In this document: positions 1-9,766 of the stretch, in pieces
How positions within the stretch are numbered: the stretch's first letter is position 1
Layout: every line of letters begins with the position of its first letter
Assembly (NCBI RefSeq): GCF_024171995.1
Contig: NZ_JAMTCT010000031.1
Location: forward strand, 1 to 53,045
Source of the DNA: Promicromonospora umidemergens
Lineage (GTDB): Bacteria; Actinomycetota; Actinomycetes; Actinomycetales; Cellulomonadaceae
Reading direction: 5' to 3'
DNA: 53,045 bases
The notes under the pieces: model-generated
Told to the model about the DNA's origin: nothing
The model's database searches: none
Seen by the model: only the letters and a program-made list of their open reading frames with translations
Made by a program: the position numbers and the translations under genes

Positions 1-298
1 CCGCGATCCGGGCCAGCGTCCAGCCCAGATCCCGCCCGTGCTGGATCGAGATCCGCTCATCCAAGCTCAACCGGCGCCCAAGCCCGCCAGGACGGTCCGG
101 ATCCGGCACCACCCGCAAGCTGTTACCGCCCCGACCTGACTTCAACAGTCCCATCCCGGCAGCCTGGACCCACCACTCACGGACCGTCGCGAACGACACC
201 CCGCACACCCTGAACGCCTGCAACATCGGCATCCCCGACGCCACAGCATCCAGCACTTCCCGCCGCTTGGACAACGGCCACGGATACCCAGACGGCAT
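1..298 (-). CDS. IS30-family transposase, N-terminal part (runs off left edge)
   Basis: The minus strand from 298 reads MPSGYPWPLSKRREVLDAVA, followed by a helix-turn-helix stretch (residues ~8-45) and then RLSLDERISIQ, which resembles the second N-terminal helix-turn-helix region of IS30-type transposases (pattern R.LS..ER..I). The catalytic DDE domain would lie beyond the window edge. The ATG at 296-298 is preceded by an in-frame GTG (299-301), so the start is uncertain by one codon. The adjacent downstream exporter genes are not interrupted. I infer that a complete or near-complete IS copy continues to the left. Confidence 0.72.
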   Translation of the reverse strand, partial: MPSGYPWPLSKRREVLDAVASGMPMLQAFRVCGVSFATVREWWVQAAGMGLLKSGRGGNSLRVVPDPDRPGGLGRRLSLDERISIQHGRDLGWTLARIA

Positions 299-311
299 CA
301 CAATCCCCGAT

Positions 312-331
312 CAGTCGACGTTGCACTGACC
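312..331. repeat. Candidate terminal inverted repeat of the IS30-type element
   Basis: Just outside the transposase start lies CAGTCGACGTTGCACTGACC. IS30-type elements carry terminal repeats of about 20-30 bp directly outside the transposase gene, so this is the likely outer end. The opposite end is not in the window, so the repeat cannot be confirmed. Confidence 0.35.
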
Positions 332-363
332 GTATGAATCCGCCAGCCTGATCGACGCGTGTA

Positions 364-425
364 TTGCGGCTCGGCGCCCACGGCGGGAGCTAACTTGCGG
401 CTCGACGCCCACGGCGGGAGCTAAC
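364..425. repeat. 31-bp tandem repeat, two full units plus a partial third
   Basis: Units 364-394 and 395-425 differ at one position (CGGCTCGGCG versus CGGCTCGACG) and both end GGCGGGAGCTAAC. A partial third unit starts at 426 (GTGCGGTTCGGCGG). The repeat lies between the IS30-type end and the 3' end of the ABC exporter gene. There are no spacers, so it is not a CRISPR. Function unknown. Confidence 0.8.
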
Positions 426-452
426 GTGCGGTTCGGCGGCGGGGCCGGGCCG

Positions 453-2339
453 CTACCGAGTCTGCGCGACCCAGCTCGCGTGCATGCGGGCGTAGATGCC
501 GCCCGCCACGGCCAGATCGTCGTGCGGGCCGACCTCGGCCACGTGGCCCTGGTCCACGACGACCACCAGGTCGGACGCCTCGGCGGTCGAGAGCCGGTGC
601 GCGATGGTGATCGTCGACCGGCCGGCCGTCAGGGAGTCAAGAGCCCGCGCGATGCGGACCTCGGTCGCGGGATCCACCGCCGACGTCGCCTCGTCGAGCA
701 CGAGCAGGTCGGGCTGGGCGAGGTAGGCCCGCGCGATCGCGACCAGCTGCCGCTCCCCCGCCGACAGCGACTCGCCCCGCTGGCCCACCTCAGTGTCGAG
801 CCCGTCGGGCAGGTCGGCGACCCAGTCGGACAGACCGAGCTCGACGAATGCCCGCTCGACCGCTGCACGCGTCTCGGGGGAGGTCTCAGCGGGCTCGGCC
901 TCCGGCTCAGCGGTCGAGCCCGCCGGGACACGAAGGCCGTACGCCGCGTTGTCCAGCACCGTCCCGTCGAAGAGGAAGCCCTCCTGCGGCACGAGCACCA
1001 CCCGCTTGCGCAGCGACGCGAAGGCCAGGTCGCGCAGGTCCACGCCGTCCAGCTCCACGGCACCGGCCGTCGGGTCCATGAGGCGGGTGACGAGCTTGGC
1101 GATCGTCGTCTTGCCGGAGCCGGTCTGGCCCACGACCGCGACCTTGGTGCGCGGCGGCAGGTCCAGCGTCACCCCGTGCAGCACCTCGGGCCCGTTCGGG
1201 TACGAGAACCGGACGTCGCGCAGCGTCACGTGGGCGGGTCCGCGCTCCTGCGTCACCGCGTCCGGCTTCTCGGCCACCTGCACCGGCGTATCGATGATGG
1301 CGATCACCCGCCGCCACCCGGCCACGGCGTTCTGCAGCTCGTTGAGGATCTCGGTGGCCATCTGCACCGGCCCGGTGAACAGCTGTACGAGGAACAGGAA
1401 GGCCACGAGCTGGCCCGCCGTCAGACCTCCGCCGACGCCGAGCAGCGTCCCGACGACCACGACGACCGCGAGCACCAGGTTGGCGATCAGGACGCCCGAC
1501 GAGAACGTCGCCGCGACCAGGACCTGCGACCGGGCCTGCGCGCTGCGGGTGGCCTCGACGGCACCGCCGATACGGCGCCCCGTGCGTTCGGACACGCCGT
1601 AGGCGCGCACCGTCTCGGCGCCCACGACCGACTCGGAGACGGCGCCCAGCATCGCCCCGACTCGCTCGCGCACCAGGGTGTAGGCGCGGTTCACGTACTT
1701 CTGCCCGTACCGGATCACGAGGAACATCGGGATGAAGCTGACCCAGACCACTGCCGTGAGGATCGGCGAGTAGACGAGCATCAGCCCGGTCGCCACCACG
1801 ATCTGCAGCGCGCTGACGAGCAGCATGATGCCGCCCCACTGCACGAACAGCGACACGGTGTCGACGTCGCTGGTCACGCGCGAGACGAGCGCGCCCCGCC
1901 GTTCGGTGTTCTGCGTGAGGGTCGAGAGGTCGTGCACGTGCCGGAACGCCTTGACCCGCAGCGTCGCCAGCCCGGCCTCGGCCGCGCGGAACAGGCGCAC
2001 GTTGACGAGTGCCGCGCACAGGCCGGCCAGCACGAGCGCCCCCGCCGCCAGCACCGCCAGGAGCGCCACCCGCCCGGCATCGGGCCCGGCGTCGGCCAGG
2101 ATGCCGACGTCGATCGTCTGCTGCACCGCGAGCGGCACCACCACGCGGCCGGCGGCCGCGAGGGACGCGAGGCCGAGCGTGAGCCAGATCCCCCTGGTGA
2201 TCTCGGGGCTGATCTGGATCCCGCGGCGCAGTGTCGCGAAGACGCCGAGCTTGCTCGTGGACTCGATGCGGGCACCGTCGGCGTCGAGCAGGTCCTCCGG
2301 CACGTCGGTCACGTCGGGTTCGTCCGTCACCGTGGTCAT
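453..2339 (-). CDS. ABC exporter half-transporter with canonical ATP site (second gene of pair)
   Basis: A 628-residue type IV ABC exporter subunit: about six membrane segments (residues ~40-330) followed by a nucleotide-binding domain (~370-610). Visible motifs are Walker A GQTGSGKTT, a deviant signature LSAGERQ, Walker B LLVLDEATSAVD with the catalytic Glu, and switch histidine IAHRLST. The ATG at 2339 overlaps the stop of the upstream gene (ATGA), so the two are translationally coupled. Together they most likely form a heterodimer that exports a drug, lipid or toxic compound. The deviant signature in this subunit and the degenerate Walker B in its partner fall in the same composite site, as in known asymmetric exporters. 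Substrate unknown. Confidence 0.9.
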   Translation of the reverse strand: MTTVTDEPDVTDVPEDLLDADGARIESTSKLGVFATLRRGIQISPEITRGIWLTLGLASLAAAGRVVVPLAVQQTIDVGILADAGPDAGRVALLAVLAAGALVLAGLCAALVNVRLFRAAEAGLATLRVKAFRHVHDLSTLTQNTERRGALVSRVTSDVDTVSLFVQWGGIMLLVSALQIVVATGLMLVYSPILTAVVWVSFIPMFLVIRYGQKYVNRAYTLVRERVGAMLGAVSESVVGAETVRAYGVSERTGRRIGGAVEATRSAQARSQVLVAATFSSGVLIANLVLAVVVVVGTLLGVGGGLTAGQLVAFLFLVQLFTGPVQMATEILNELQNAVAGWRRVIAIIDTPVQVAEKPDAVTQERGPAHVTLRDVRFSYPNGPEVLHGVTLDLPPRTKVAVVGQTGSGKTTIAKLVTRLMDPTAGAVELDGVDLRDLAFASLRKRVVLVPQEGFLFDGTVLDNAAYGLRVPAGSTAEPEAEPAETSPETRAAVERAFVELGLSDWVADLPDGLDTEVGQRGESLSAGERQLVAIARAYLAQPDLLVLDEATSAVDPATEVRIARALDSLTAGRSTITIAHRLSTAEASDLVVVVDQGHVAEVGPHDDLAVAGGIYARMHASWVAQTR

Positions 2340-4303
2340 CGGGCCACCTCTTCCAGCTCGTCGTCCAAGGCGCCGGCGGCGGCCGCGTCCGCCCGTTCCT
2401 GCTCGCGGCGCTCGGTCTCGACCTCGTAGGCCGTGGCGAGCTCTCGGTAGCCGGGATCGCGTGCCATGAGCTCGTCGTGCGTCCCCGTGTCGACCACTCG
2501 GCCGCCGTCGACGTGGACGACCCGGTCCGCGAGCGTCACCGACGACATGCGGTAGGCGACCATGATGACGGTCGTGCCGGGGCTGTGGTCGCCCGCCCCG
2601 GCGGCGGACCCTGGCTCGGCCGCGCCGGCCGCTCTCTCGTCGGCCCGGTCGGCCAGGCCACGCAGGATCTCCTGCTCCACCCGCGGGTCGACGGCGCTGG
2701 TCGCGTCGTCGAGCACGAGCAGCCGCGGGCCGCGGACCAGGGCGCGCGCGATCGCGAGCCGCTGCCGCTGACCACCCGACAGGTTGGCGCCGCGCTCCCC
2801 CAGTGGCGCGTCGAGCCCTCCGGCCATGGCGCGGACCGTGTCCTCCAGGCGGGCGAGCCGCAGCGCGTCCCACACCTCGGCGTCCGACGGCGCGCCGGGC
2901 GCCCCCTCGTCGGCAAGCGTCACGTTGCCGCGCACCGTGTCCTCGAAGACGAACGTGGTCTGCGTGACGAACGCGACCTGGTCCGGGATCTCACCGTCGA
3001 CAAGGGTTCGCGCATCGACGCCGTCGAGCAGAACGTGCCCGCGGGTCGGGTCGGACAGCCGGGCGAGCAGGCTCACCAGGGTGGTCTTGCCGGAACCCGT
3101 TGTGCCGACGACGGCGACCGTCGTGCCCGGTTCGACACCGACGTCCACGCCGTCCAGCAGCGTGATCGAGCGCTGCTGTGCCCCGCTGAGCGCCGGCACG
3201 TCGACGCCCACTCCCTCCAGACGGACCGCCAGGCCCGGCTGACCGGGCGTCCGGGACAGCCTGGCGTCGCCGTACGCGAGCGCTCCGGTCGAGTCGACGA
3301 CCTGCGCGATGCGCTCGTAGCCGACCAGCGCGCGCGGCAGCTCGCCGAGCACCCAGCCGAACGCCTGGACCGGCACCGTCATCATCGTGAGCAGGTAGGC
3401 GGCGGTGACGATGTCGCCCGCGTCGACGTCACCGGTGGAGATGCGCCACGTGCCGATACCGAGCACCAGCAAGGTGCCGACCGCAGGCAGGGTCTGGATC
3501 ACCGGGTCGAACAGCGAGCGCACGATGCCGACACGCACGTTCGCCGCCCGCAGCTCCTGGGTGCGGTCGTCGAACCGGCTCTCCTCGCGGTCCTCGGTCC
3601 CGAGCGACTTGACCAGCAGGGCCGCCTCGAAGCTCTCGTGAGCCGCGTCGGCCACGTCGCCACGCAGGCGTTGTGCCCTGGTCACCGCCGGCGACATGTG
3701 GCGCTGGTAGATCGCGTTCACCGCGACGGTGACGGGGATGATCGCGAGCGCCGCGATCGCGAGCCAGGGGTCGATCATGAAGAGCATCACGACGGAGACG
3801 CCGATCATGACCACCACGCCGAGCGCGAACGGCAGCGGGTTGAAGACACCGGTCGCGGCCTCGGTGTCGGAGGTGGTGTGGTTGAGGAGCTGACCGGCCG
3901 GGTGCGCGCGGTGCCAGGAAGCGGGCAGGCGCAGGTACTGGCGGGTCAGGGCGGTGCGATGGTCGGCCTGGATGCGGACCACACCGAAGCCCGCCCAGAT
4001 GCGGCGACCGGCGACGGACAGGGCGAGCGTCAGCGCGACGGCCGCGAGCACGAGGCCGCCGAGCCAGACCCGGTCGCGTGCCACCTCGTCACCAGCGATG
4101 GCGGGGACGACGACGGAGTCCGTGGCCCAGCCGACGGCGCGGCTCACACCGACCGTCAGCGCGCCGAAGATCGCCGACGCTCCCACGGCCAGGGCATAGA
4201 TGCCGGGGTGGGAGCGCATACCGCGCCACATCAGCGCGAGCGAACGGCCGACGCGGGAGCCGGCCAGGGCCATAGGTCTGGATCGCGGGGCATCTGTGGG
4301 CAC
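2336..4303 (-). CDS. ABC exporter half-transporter with degenerate ATP site (first gene of pair)
   Basis: A 655-residue membrane-ATPase fusion. Membrane segments occupy residues ~30-310 and the ATPase domain ~360-620. Walker A is [11 protein letters not shown] and the signature is canonical, LSGGQRQ. The Walker B glutamate is Asp ([12 protein letters not shown]) and the switch histidine is Tyr (VAYRMSS). Such changes mark the non-hydrolysing site of heterodimeric exporters. An Ala/Gly/Glu-rich insert (~560-580) sits between Walker B and the switch. The start is GTG at 4303, with GAGG 8 nt upstream; an in-frame ATG lies 10 codons later. Its stop overlaps the start of the partner gene. A MerR-type promoter lies ~85 nt upstream. 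Confidence 0.9.
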   Translation of the reverse strand: MPTDAPRSRPMALAGSRVGRSLALMWRGMRSHPGIYALAVGASAIFGALTVGVSRAVGWATDSVVVPAIAGDEVARDRVWLGGLVLAAVALTLALSVAGRRIWAGFGVVRIQADHRTALTRQYLRLPASWHRAHPAGQLLNHTTSDTEAATGVFNPLPFALGVVVMIGVSVVMLFMIDPWLAIAALAIIPVTVAVNAIYQRHMSPAVTRAQRLRGDVADAAHESFEAALLVKSLGTEDREESRFDDRTQELRAANVRVGIVRSLFDPVIQTLPAVGTLLVLGIGTWRISTGDVDAGDIVTAAYLLTMMTVPVQAFGWVLGELPRALVGYERIAQVVDSTGALAYGDARLSRTPGQPGLAVRLEGVGVDVPALSGAQQRSITLLDGVDVGVEPGTTVAVVGTTGSGKTTLVSLLARLSDPTRGHVLLDGVDARTLVDGEIPDQVAFVTQTTFVFEDTVRGNVTLADEGAPGAPSDAEVWDALRLARLEDTVRAMAGGLDAPLGERGANLSGGQRQRLAIARALVRGPRLLVLDDATSAVDPRVEQEILRGLADRADERAAGAAEPGSAAGAGDHSPGTTVIMVAYRMSSVTLADRVVHVDGGRVVDTGTHDELMARDPGYRELATAYEVETERREQERADAAAAGALDDELEEVAR

Positions 4304-4387
4304 GGCAAAACCTCGCTCCTCGGGGACAGCACAATTTTCTCACGGCCCGGGAATCGATTCGACAGATTTTCGCCCAGGGCATCGACG

Positions 4388-4418
4388 ACGTTAGGACCTC
4401 AACGTTGGTTGAGGTCAA
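4388..4418 (-). promoter_or_regulatory. MerR/SoxR-type promoter-operator of the ABC exporter genes
   Basis: On the minus strand the -35 TTGACC (4418-4413) and -10 TAACGT (4393-4388) are separated by exactly 19 bp, the long spacer typical of promoters activated by MerR-family regulators. A perfect 9-bp inverted repeat with a 4-bp centre (4395-4416) fills the spacer; its core CCTCAACCAACGTTGAGG has the same outer arms CCTCAA/TTGAGG as the E. coli SoxR box. It reads toward the exporter genes. No merR or soxR gene is seen in the window, so the regulator would act from elsewhere. Confidence 0.62.
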
Positions 4419-4466
4419 GGGGTCTCGACGAGCACGGCCGGCAGACAGGGCTCGGCCGTTGATGGA

Positions 4467-5237
4467 TCAGCGCACCTCAAGGCCCGCCGCACGCATCGCG
4501 TCCTTGACCTGGCCCACCGTCAGCACGCCGAAGTGGAACACCGACGCCGCGAGGACGGCGTCGGCCCCCGCCTTGGCGGCCTCCACGAAGTGCTGGGGCG
4601 TGCCCGCGCCGCCGGACGCGACGAGCGGCACACGGACACGGCCCCGCACGGCGCGGAGCATCTCCAGGTCGAACCCGGCTGTGGTGCCGTCGGCGTCCAT
4701 CGAGTTGAGCAGGATCTCGCCCGCGCCGAGGCGGGCAGCCTTCTCGGCCCACTCCACAGCGTCGATCCCGGTCCCGCGCCGCCCACCGTGCGTGGTCACC
4801 TCGTAGCCCGACGGGGTGACCACGTCGCCCGTGACCCGGCGCGCGTCGACGCTCAGCGTCAGCACCTGGGAGCCGAACCGCTGGGCGATCTCGGCGATCA
4901 GCTCGGGCCGCGCGATGGCTGCCGTGTTCACGCCCACCTTGTCGGCGCCCGCCCGGAGCAGCCGGTCGACGTCGTCCGTCGAGCGCACGCCGCCGCCCAC
5001 CGTGAGCGGCACGAACACCTGCTCCGCGGTGCGGCTCACAACGGAGACCATGGTCTCGCGGTCGCCCGACGAGGCGGACACGTCCAGGAACGTGAGCTCG
5101 TCGGCGCCCTCGGCGTCGTACCGGTCGGCGAGCTCGACCGGGTCCCCCGCGTCGCGCAGGTCGGCGAAGTTGACGCCCTTGACCACTCGGCCCGCGTCGA
5201 CGTCCAGGCACGGGATCACGCGGATCGCGACAGACAT
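4467..5237 (-). CDS. hisF: Imidazole glycerol phosphate synthase, cyclase subunit HisF
   Basis: 256 residues, full length for HisF, a TIM barrel that with HisH converts PRFAR to imidazole glycerol phosphate and AICAR in histidine synthesis. Family features: [15 protein letters not shown] near the N-terminus with the catalytic Asp (~12), a second Asp in TLSVDARR (~130), phosphate-binding GGGVRS, and the C-terminal [10 protein letters not shown]. The ATG at 5237 has a strong Shine-Dalgarno (AAGGAGGG) and overlaps the FKBP stop by one base (TGATG). No other his genes are adjacent, so it is separated from its pathway partners here. Confidence 0.95.
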   Translation of the reverse strand: MSVAIRVIPCLDVDAGRVVKGVNFADLRDAGDPVELADRYDAEGADELTFLDVSASSGDRETMVSVVSRTAEQVFVPLTVGGGVRSTDDVDRLLRAGADKVGVNTAAIARPELIAEIAQRFGSQVLTLSVDARRVTGDVVTPSGYEVTTHGGRRGTGIDAVEWAEKAARLGAGEILLNSMDADGTTAGFDLEMLRAVRGRVRVPLVASGGAGTPQHFVEAAKAGADAVLAASVFHFGVLTVGQVKDAMRAAGLEVR

Positions 5238-6205
5238 CAGCCCTCCTTCTCCTTGGTCTCTTCCTCGGTACCCGCCTTGGGCGGATCGAGCTCGTTCGGA
5301 TCGAGCTGGTGCGCGTCGAGTATGTCCACCACGTAGACCAGCGTCTCGCCGGCGAGCCGGCTCGTGGTGTTGGCGTGACCGTCCTGCGGTGGTACCACCA
5401 GCAACACCTGGGATCCGACGGTCTGTTCCAGCAGTCCCTGGTCCCAGCCCTCGACCAGCCTGCCGATCCCGATCTCCACGGACTGCGGCGGGGTGTCCTC
5501 CGTCCAGGTGGTGTCGACGACGCCCCCGTCGCTCCAGCGGACCGCGGTGAGCTCGACGGTGAGGATCTGCCCTGCCCGTACCTGCTGGCCCGACCCGCGG
5601 ATCAGCGGGTGCACGACGAGCTCCGTCGGCGGTTCGACGCCGCGCGGGATCCGCACCTCCGGCACGCCGAGATCGTCGAGCCGCACCTGCGGCAGGCTCT
5701 TGGCCGGGGCCACACCTTCGACGCCGGACGCGCGGGCGGGCAGCACGTCCACGACCAGCAGCACCGGGACGCCGTCCTGCTCCTCGACGATCGAGAGCCG
5801 CGCGCCGACGCGCTTGCCGTCGAGCGCCTCGAAGAGGTTGTTGCCGAGGGACCGCTCGGTCATCGTGTAGGCGGCAGGCGCCGTGCGGAACGTGTTCTGC
5901 AGCTCCGTGCCGTCGCGGCCGTCCTGCGCGTAGAGGTTCAGCAGCACCGGGTCGTCGCGCTCCAGCACGTCCCCGGTGCCAGGCCAGACCGTGCGCGAAC
6001 CCGACCGCACCACGTCGAACGGTTTCTCGTAGTCGAGCGTCGGCGGAGCGCCGCTCGTTCCGTCGACCTGCAGCGGAGCCTGCGACTCCGACGACGTCGG
6101 TGCTGGGCCGACCTCGACCGGCAGCGATGCCGGCGCGCACGCAGCTGTCGCCGTCACCGTCGCCGCTGCCAGCGCACCGACGATGACACGTACCCAGGAA
6201 CTCAC
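5237..6205 (-). CDS. FKBP-type peptidyl-prolyl isomerase, probable lipoprotein
   Basis: 322 residues beginning with a signal sequence that ends in a probable lipobox (TATAAC, Cys ~23), then two FKBP-like domains. The second is clear: [30 protein letters not shown] and [11 protein letters not shown]. The first (~75-165) is more degenerate. It probably folds exported proteins at the outer face of the membrane. Start is GTG at 6205 with GGGAG 9 nt upstream. The tail is Lys/Glu-rich. A gene of this type follows pafA in many Micrococcales, which supports the call. Confidence 0.85.
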   Translation of the reverse strand: MSSWVRVIVGALAAATVTATAACAPASLPVEVGPAPTSSESQAPLQVDGTSGAPPTLDYEKPFDVVRSGSRTVWPGTGDVLERDDPVLLNLYAQDGRDGTELQNTFRTAPAAYTMTERSLGNNLFEALDGKRVGARLSIVEEQDGVPVLLVVDVLPARASGVEGVAPAKSLPQVRLDDLGVPEVRIPRGVEPPTELVVHPLIRGSGQQVRAGQILTVELTAVRWSDGGVVDTTWTEDTPPQSVEIGIGRLVEGWDQGLLEQTVGSQVLLVVPPQDGHANTTSRLAGETLVYVVDILDAHQLDPNELDPPKAGTEEETKEKEG

Positions 6206-6277
6206 CAGCAGAGTCTCCCATGACGTGGGTGTGCCCCGGGATCGACCCGTGGTCGATCCCGGGGCACCGACCAGGCC

Positions 6278-7639
6278 CTACATGCTCTCGATGAGCCGCT
6301 CCACGCGGTCGTCCACGCTCTTGAACGGGTCTTTGCACAGCACGGTGCGCTGTGCCTGGTCGTTCAGCTTGAGGTGCACCCAGTCCACCGTGTAGTCCCG
6401 GCGCGCCTCCTGTGCCGCGCGCACGAAGTCACCGCGCAGCTTGGCCCGGGTGGTCTGCGGCGGCAGTGCCGTGGACTCGAAGACCTCCAGGTCGGTCGTG
6501 ACCCGCTCGACCATGCCACGTGCCGCGAGCAGGTTGTACAGGCCCTCCGTGCGGGAGATGTCGTGGTATGCGAGGTCGAGCCGCGCGACGCGCGGGTCGT
6601 CGAGCCCCATACCGTGCTTCTCCTGGTACCGCCGGATGAGCCTGAGCTTGATGGCCCAGTCCAGCTCACGGTCCACGAGCGACAGGTCCTCCGCCTCCAG
6701 GGCACGCAGCCCGCGCTCCCACAGGTCGAGCACCTGCTTGACCACCGGCGTGACCTCGAGGTTGGCCTCGACCAGCTCGCGAGCCCGCTCGTAGTACTCC
6801 GACTGGATCTCGATGGCAGTCATGGTCCGGCCGTTGGCCAGCGTCACGGAGTGCTTGCCCGTGCGGTCGTGGCTGATCTCGCGGATGGCACGGATCGGGT
6901 TCTCCAGCGTGAGGTCCCGCATCGGCACCCCTGCCTCGACGAGACGCAGCACCAGGTCGGTGCTGCCCACCTTGAGCATGGTGGTCGGCTCCGCCATCGA
7001 CGAGTCGCCGACGATGACGTGCAGACGGCGGTACAGCTCGGCGTCGGCGTGCGGCTCGTCGCGCGTGTTGATGATGGGGCGCGACCTCGTGGTGGCGCTG
7101 GAGACGGCCTCCCAGATGTGGTCGGCGCGCTGCGAGAGGCAGTACACCGCACCACGCGGCGTCGAGAGCACCTTGCCTGCCCCGACCAGGATCTGACGGG
7201 TGATGAGGAACGGCACGAGCACGTCGGACAGCCGCGAGAAGTCGCCCGACCGCCGCACCAGGTAGTTCTCGTGGCAGCCGTAGGAGTTGCCCGCTGAGTC
7301 CGTGTTGTTCTTGAACAGGTGGATGCGGCCAGGGAGGTCCTCGTGCTGGAGGCGCTGCTGCGCGTCCGCCACGAGCCCCTCAAGAATGCGCTCCCCGCCC
7401 CGGTCGTACGACACGAGCTGGCGCACGTCGTCGCACTCCGCCGTCGCGTACTCCGGGTGCGAACCCACGTCGAGGTAGAGGCGGGAGCCGTTCCTCAGGA
7501 ACACGTTCGAGGAACGGCCCCACGCCACCACCTTCCGGAACAGGTAGCGGGCGACCTCGTCAGCAGACAGACCACGCCCGTCATCGGCCGCGCACGTCAC
7601 GCCGTACTCGGTCTCGAGACCGAAGATCCTGCGGTCCAT
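6278..7639 (-). CDS. pafA: Pup--protein ligase PafA
   Basis: 453 residues, the usual PafA length. PafA uses ATP to phosphorylate the C-terminal Glu of Pup and links it to substrate lysines. The N-terminus [16 protein letters not shown] carries the metal-binding Glu; [17 protein letters not shown] contains the catalytic Asp; [18 protein letters not shown] and [11 protein letters not shown] are typical of the glutamine-synthetase-like fold. A strong ribosome site (GGGAGGGGA) precedes the ATG. It lies 32 bp downstream of prcA and presumably shares its transcript. Confidence 0.97.
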   Translation of the reverse strand: MDRRIFGLETEYGVTCAADDGRGLSADEVARYLFRKVVAWGRSSNVFLRNGSRLYLDVGSHPEYATAECDDVRQLVSYDRGGERILEGLVADAQQRLQHEDLPGRIHLFKNNTDSAGNSYGCHENYLVRRSGDFSRLSDVLVPFLITRQILVGAGKVLSTPRGAVYCLSQRADHIWEAVSSATTRSRPIINTRDEPHADAELYRRLHVIVGDSSMAEPTTMLKVGSTDLVLRLVEAGVPMRDLTLENPIRAIREISHDRTGKHSVTLANGRTMTAIEIQSEYYERARELVEANLEVTPVVKQVLDLWERGLRALEAEDLSLVDRELDWAIKLRLIRRYQEKHGMGLDDPRVARLDLAYHDISRTEGLYNLLAARGMVERVTTDLEVFESTALPPQTTRAKLRGDFVRAAQEARRDYTVDWVHLKLNDQAQRTVLCKDPFKSVDDRVERLIESM

Positions 7640-7671
7640 GGACTTCCCCTCCCTGTTCGCGGAACCTGCTG

Positions 7672-8640
7672 CTAGCGGTCGGCGCCTGGCGTAGCGCCGG
7701 GGGTGCCCGGCTCCTCGCCGGGCTTCTCCTCGGTCGGGGACTTCCCGGTCGGAGGCTTCCCGGTCGGAGGCTTCCCGGTCGAGGACTTCCCGGTCGGGGA
7801 CTCGTCGGTCGGGGACTCGTCGGCCTGCTCGGTCGGTGCTGCAGGTGCGGGAATCGGCTCGGCCCTGGCCTGGGTGCTGCCCTCGGCCTCGGGTGCCGAC
7901 TTCGCGGAGGGCTCCGCCGGTTGCGCGGCCGCCGCCGGCGGCTCCGCGCCCTCGGCGAGGAGCTCGGCCAGGACCGGGCGGGCGAGGCGTCGGAACGACC
8001 GCCGCGGCCGGTCCCGTTCCAGCACCGCCACCTCGAGCTGAGCGGCCTCGATGGTGCGCGAGGCCGATCCATCGCCCGAACCGAGCGCGGCCACGGCGAG
8101 GCGTAGCGCCTCCCCGAGCGACATGTTCTCGCGCCAGCCCTCCTTGACACGCCGGCCGAGCTGCTCGGCCTGACCGCCCATGACGACGAAGCCGTGCTCG
8201 TCCGCCACGGTGCCGTCATAGGTGAGCCGGTAGATCTGGTCGTCCGCCGAGTCGGCGCCCACCTCTGCGACGACGATCTCCACCTCGAGCGGCTTGGACT
8301 CGGTGATGAACACGGTGCCGAGCGTCTGCGCGTACGCGTTCGCCAGGCCACGCGCCGTCACGTCCGACCGGTCGTAGGAGAAGCCCCGCATGTCGGCGTA
8401 CCGCACGCCGGCCACCCGCAGGTTCTCGAACTCGTTGTACTTGCCGACGGCCGCGAAGGCGATGCGGTCGTAGATCTCCGAGATCTTGTGCAGCGCGCGC
8501 GACGGGTTCTCCGTGGCGAACGCGATGCCGCCGTCGTAGGCGAGCACCACCACGGACCGGCCGCGAGCGATGCCCTTGCGGGCGAAGTCCGCCCGGTCCT
8601 TCATCAGCTGCTCTGGTGAGACGTAGAACGGCATGTTCAT
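7672..8640 (-). CDS. prcA: 20S proteasome alpha subunit with long repetitive C-terminal tail
   Basis: The N-terminus [20 protein letters not shown] is typical of actinobacterial PrcA, whose N-terminal residues form the gate of the core particle. The alpha fold spans residues ~1-235. Beyond this is a tail of ~85 residues, Pro/Thr/Glu/Lys-rich, including six 5-residue repeats ([15 protein letters not shown] variants). The total of 322 is well over the usual ~250. The ATG at 8640 overlaps the prcB stop (ATGA), indicating coupling and equal stoichiometry. Confidence 0.96.
   Translation of the reverse strand: MNMPFYVSPEQLMKDRADFARKGIARGRSVVVLAYDGGIAFATENPSRALHKISEIYDRIAFAAVGKYNEFENLRVAGVRYADMRGFSYDRSDVTARGLANAYAQTLGTVFITESKPLEVEIVVAEVGADSADDQIYRLTYDGTVADEHGFVVMGGQAEQLGRRVKEGWRENMSLGEALRLAVAALGSGDGSASRTIEAAQLEVAVLERDRPRRSFRRLARPVLAELLAEGAEPPAAAAQPAEPSAKSAPEAEGSTQARAEPIPAPAAPTEQADESPTDESPTGKSSTGKPPTGKPPTGKSPTEEKPGEEPGTPGATPGADR
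7731..7820. repeat. 15-bp tandem repeat (six units) inside prcA
   Basis: Six consecutive 15-bp units of the form CGGTCGGGGACTTCC with one to four changes each (for example CGGTCGGAGGCTTCC twice). On the coding strand they encode pentapeptides such as [10 protein letters not shown] and DESPT in the PrcA tail. Because the unit is a multiple of three, copy-number change keeps the frame, and the tail may vary in length between strains. Confidence 0.9.
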
Positions 8641-9476
8641 GCGAGGTGCCCCCTCTCTCGGCGCTGCGCCACGATCTGCTCCGCGACGCGGGAGATCTCC
8701 GCGTCCTCGATGCGCTGATAGCCGTCCTCGGACACCGTGGCGACCACCGGGAAGATGCCACGCACCGTGTCGGGGCCACCCGTCGCCGAGTCGTCGTCAG
8801 CGGCGTCGTAGAGGGCCTCTACCGCCACGTGGACCGCCGCCTCAGCGTCCATCCCACGACGCCACAGCTTCTTCAGGGAGCCGCGGGCGAAGAGCGAGCC
8901 CGAGCCCACGCCGTGGTGCTCATGCTCCTCGTACCGCCCACCGGTGGCGTCGTAGCTGAAGATCCGGCCCATGCCCTTGGCCAGGTCGTAGCCCGCGAAC
9001 AGCGGCACCACCGCCAGCCCCTGCATCGCCATGGGCAGGTTGCCACGCAGCATCGTCGCCAGGCGGTTCGCCTTGCCCGTGAGCGAGAGCAGCGAGCCCT
9101 CGATCTTCTCGTAGTGCTCGAGCTCCAGCTGGAAGAGCCGCACCAGCTCCAGCCCGATACCGGCAGAGCCTGCGATGCCCACGGCCGAGTACTCGTCCGC
9201 AGGGAACACCTTCTCGATGCTGCGGCTGGCGATCATGGGGCCTGCGGTCGCCCGGCGGTCCCCTGCCAGCAGGACACCACCGTCGAAGGTGAGCGCCACG
9301 ATCGTGGTGGCGTGCGGGGACAGGGTCGCCGGGTCGGTCACGCCGGCCGGCATGACCCGGTTCCCGGGCAGGCGGTCGGGGGCGTGCTCGGCCAGGAAGT
9401 CCACGAAGGACGACGATCCCGGACGCAGGAAGGCGTCCGGGAGTCGTCCTGTGGTGCGGTCTGCGCTCAGGGTCAC
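8637..9476 (-). CDS. prcB: 20S proteasome beta subunit
   Basis: 279 residues with a ~56-residue propeptide. Processing before Thr57 (in [15 protein letters not shown]) would expose the N-terminal nucleophile; Asp73 and Lys89 then sit at mature positions 17 and 33, as expected for an active beta subunit. The residue before the cleavage site is Ala rather than the usual Gly. The start is GTG at 9476 and overlaps the pup stop (GTGA); its own stop overlaps prcA. Confidence 0.96.
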   Translation of the reverse strand: MTLSADRTTGRLPDAFLRPGSSSFVDFLAEHAPDRLPGNRVMPAGVTDPATLSPHATTIVALTFDGGVLLAGDRRATAGPMIASRSIEKVFPADEYSAVGIAGSAGIGLELVRLFQLELEHYEKIEGSLLSLTGKANRLATMLRGNLPMAMQGLAVVPLFAGYDLAKGMGRIFSYDATGGRYEEHEHHGVGSGSLFARGSLKKLWRRGMDAEAAVHVAVEALYDAADDDSATGGPDTVRGIFPVVATVSEDGYQRIEDAEISRVAEQIVAQRRERGHLA

Positions 9477-9670
9477 TGCCCACCCTTCTGGACGAATCCA
9501 CGAACGAACGACTCGGCGTTGGTCTCCAGGACCCCGTCGATCTCCTCGAGCAGAGCGTCGACCTCGTCGTCGTCCTTCTGTGCCGCCGCAGCGGCGGGGG
9601 CCGGAGCCTCCGCGTCGTCGTCGGGAGTGCGGTCCTCGTGTGACGGGTTGATTTGTTCCTGACCGGCCAT
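9473..9670 (-). CDS. pup: Prokaryotic ubiquitin-like protein Pup (Gln form)
   Basis: 65 residues, disordered and acidic at the N-terminus, with the conserved C-terminal helix region [20 protein letters not shown] and terminus RGFVQKGGQ. The final Gln must be deamidated to Glu by Dop before PafA can attach Pup to lysines. The ATG at 9670 is chosen because AGGAGG lies 5 nt upstream; a longer in-frame start (9691) lacks such a site. First gene of the pup-prcB-prcA overlap chain. Confidence 0.96.
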   Translation of the reverse strand: MAGQEQINPSHEDRTPDDDAEAPAPAAAAAQKDDDEVDALLEEIDGVLETNAESFVRGFVQKGGQ

Positions 9671-9766
9671 GATCGCCTCCTGGTGATTCACTGACGTAGT
9701 GCTGGTCTCGAAGCCTACGGCCTGACCCTAGATACCGACCCTAGGCGGTGACACTGACATAGAAGG

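Noticed and set aside
364-425. Possible CRISPR repeat
   Set aside because: Only two and a half units, directly adjacent, no spacers and no cas genes; the RecB-like nuclease at 15729 is a repair-type gene far away.
426-4462. Long open frames on the plus strand opposite the ABC exporter genes
   Set aside because: They are antisense shadows of high-GC coding sequence: Arg/His/Gly-rich, without recognisable domains, while the minus strand encodes complete ABC proteins.
7731-7820. Possible CRISPR-like array
   Set aside because: The repeats are contiguous 15-bp units without spacers and lie inside the prcA reading frame.
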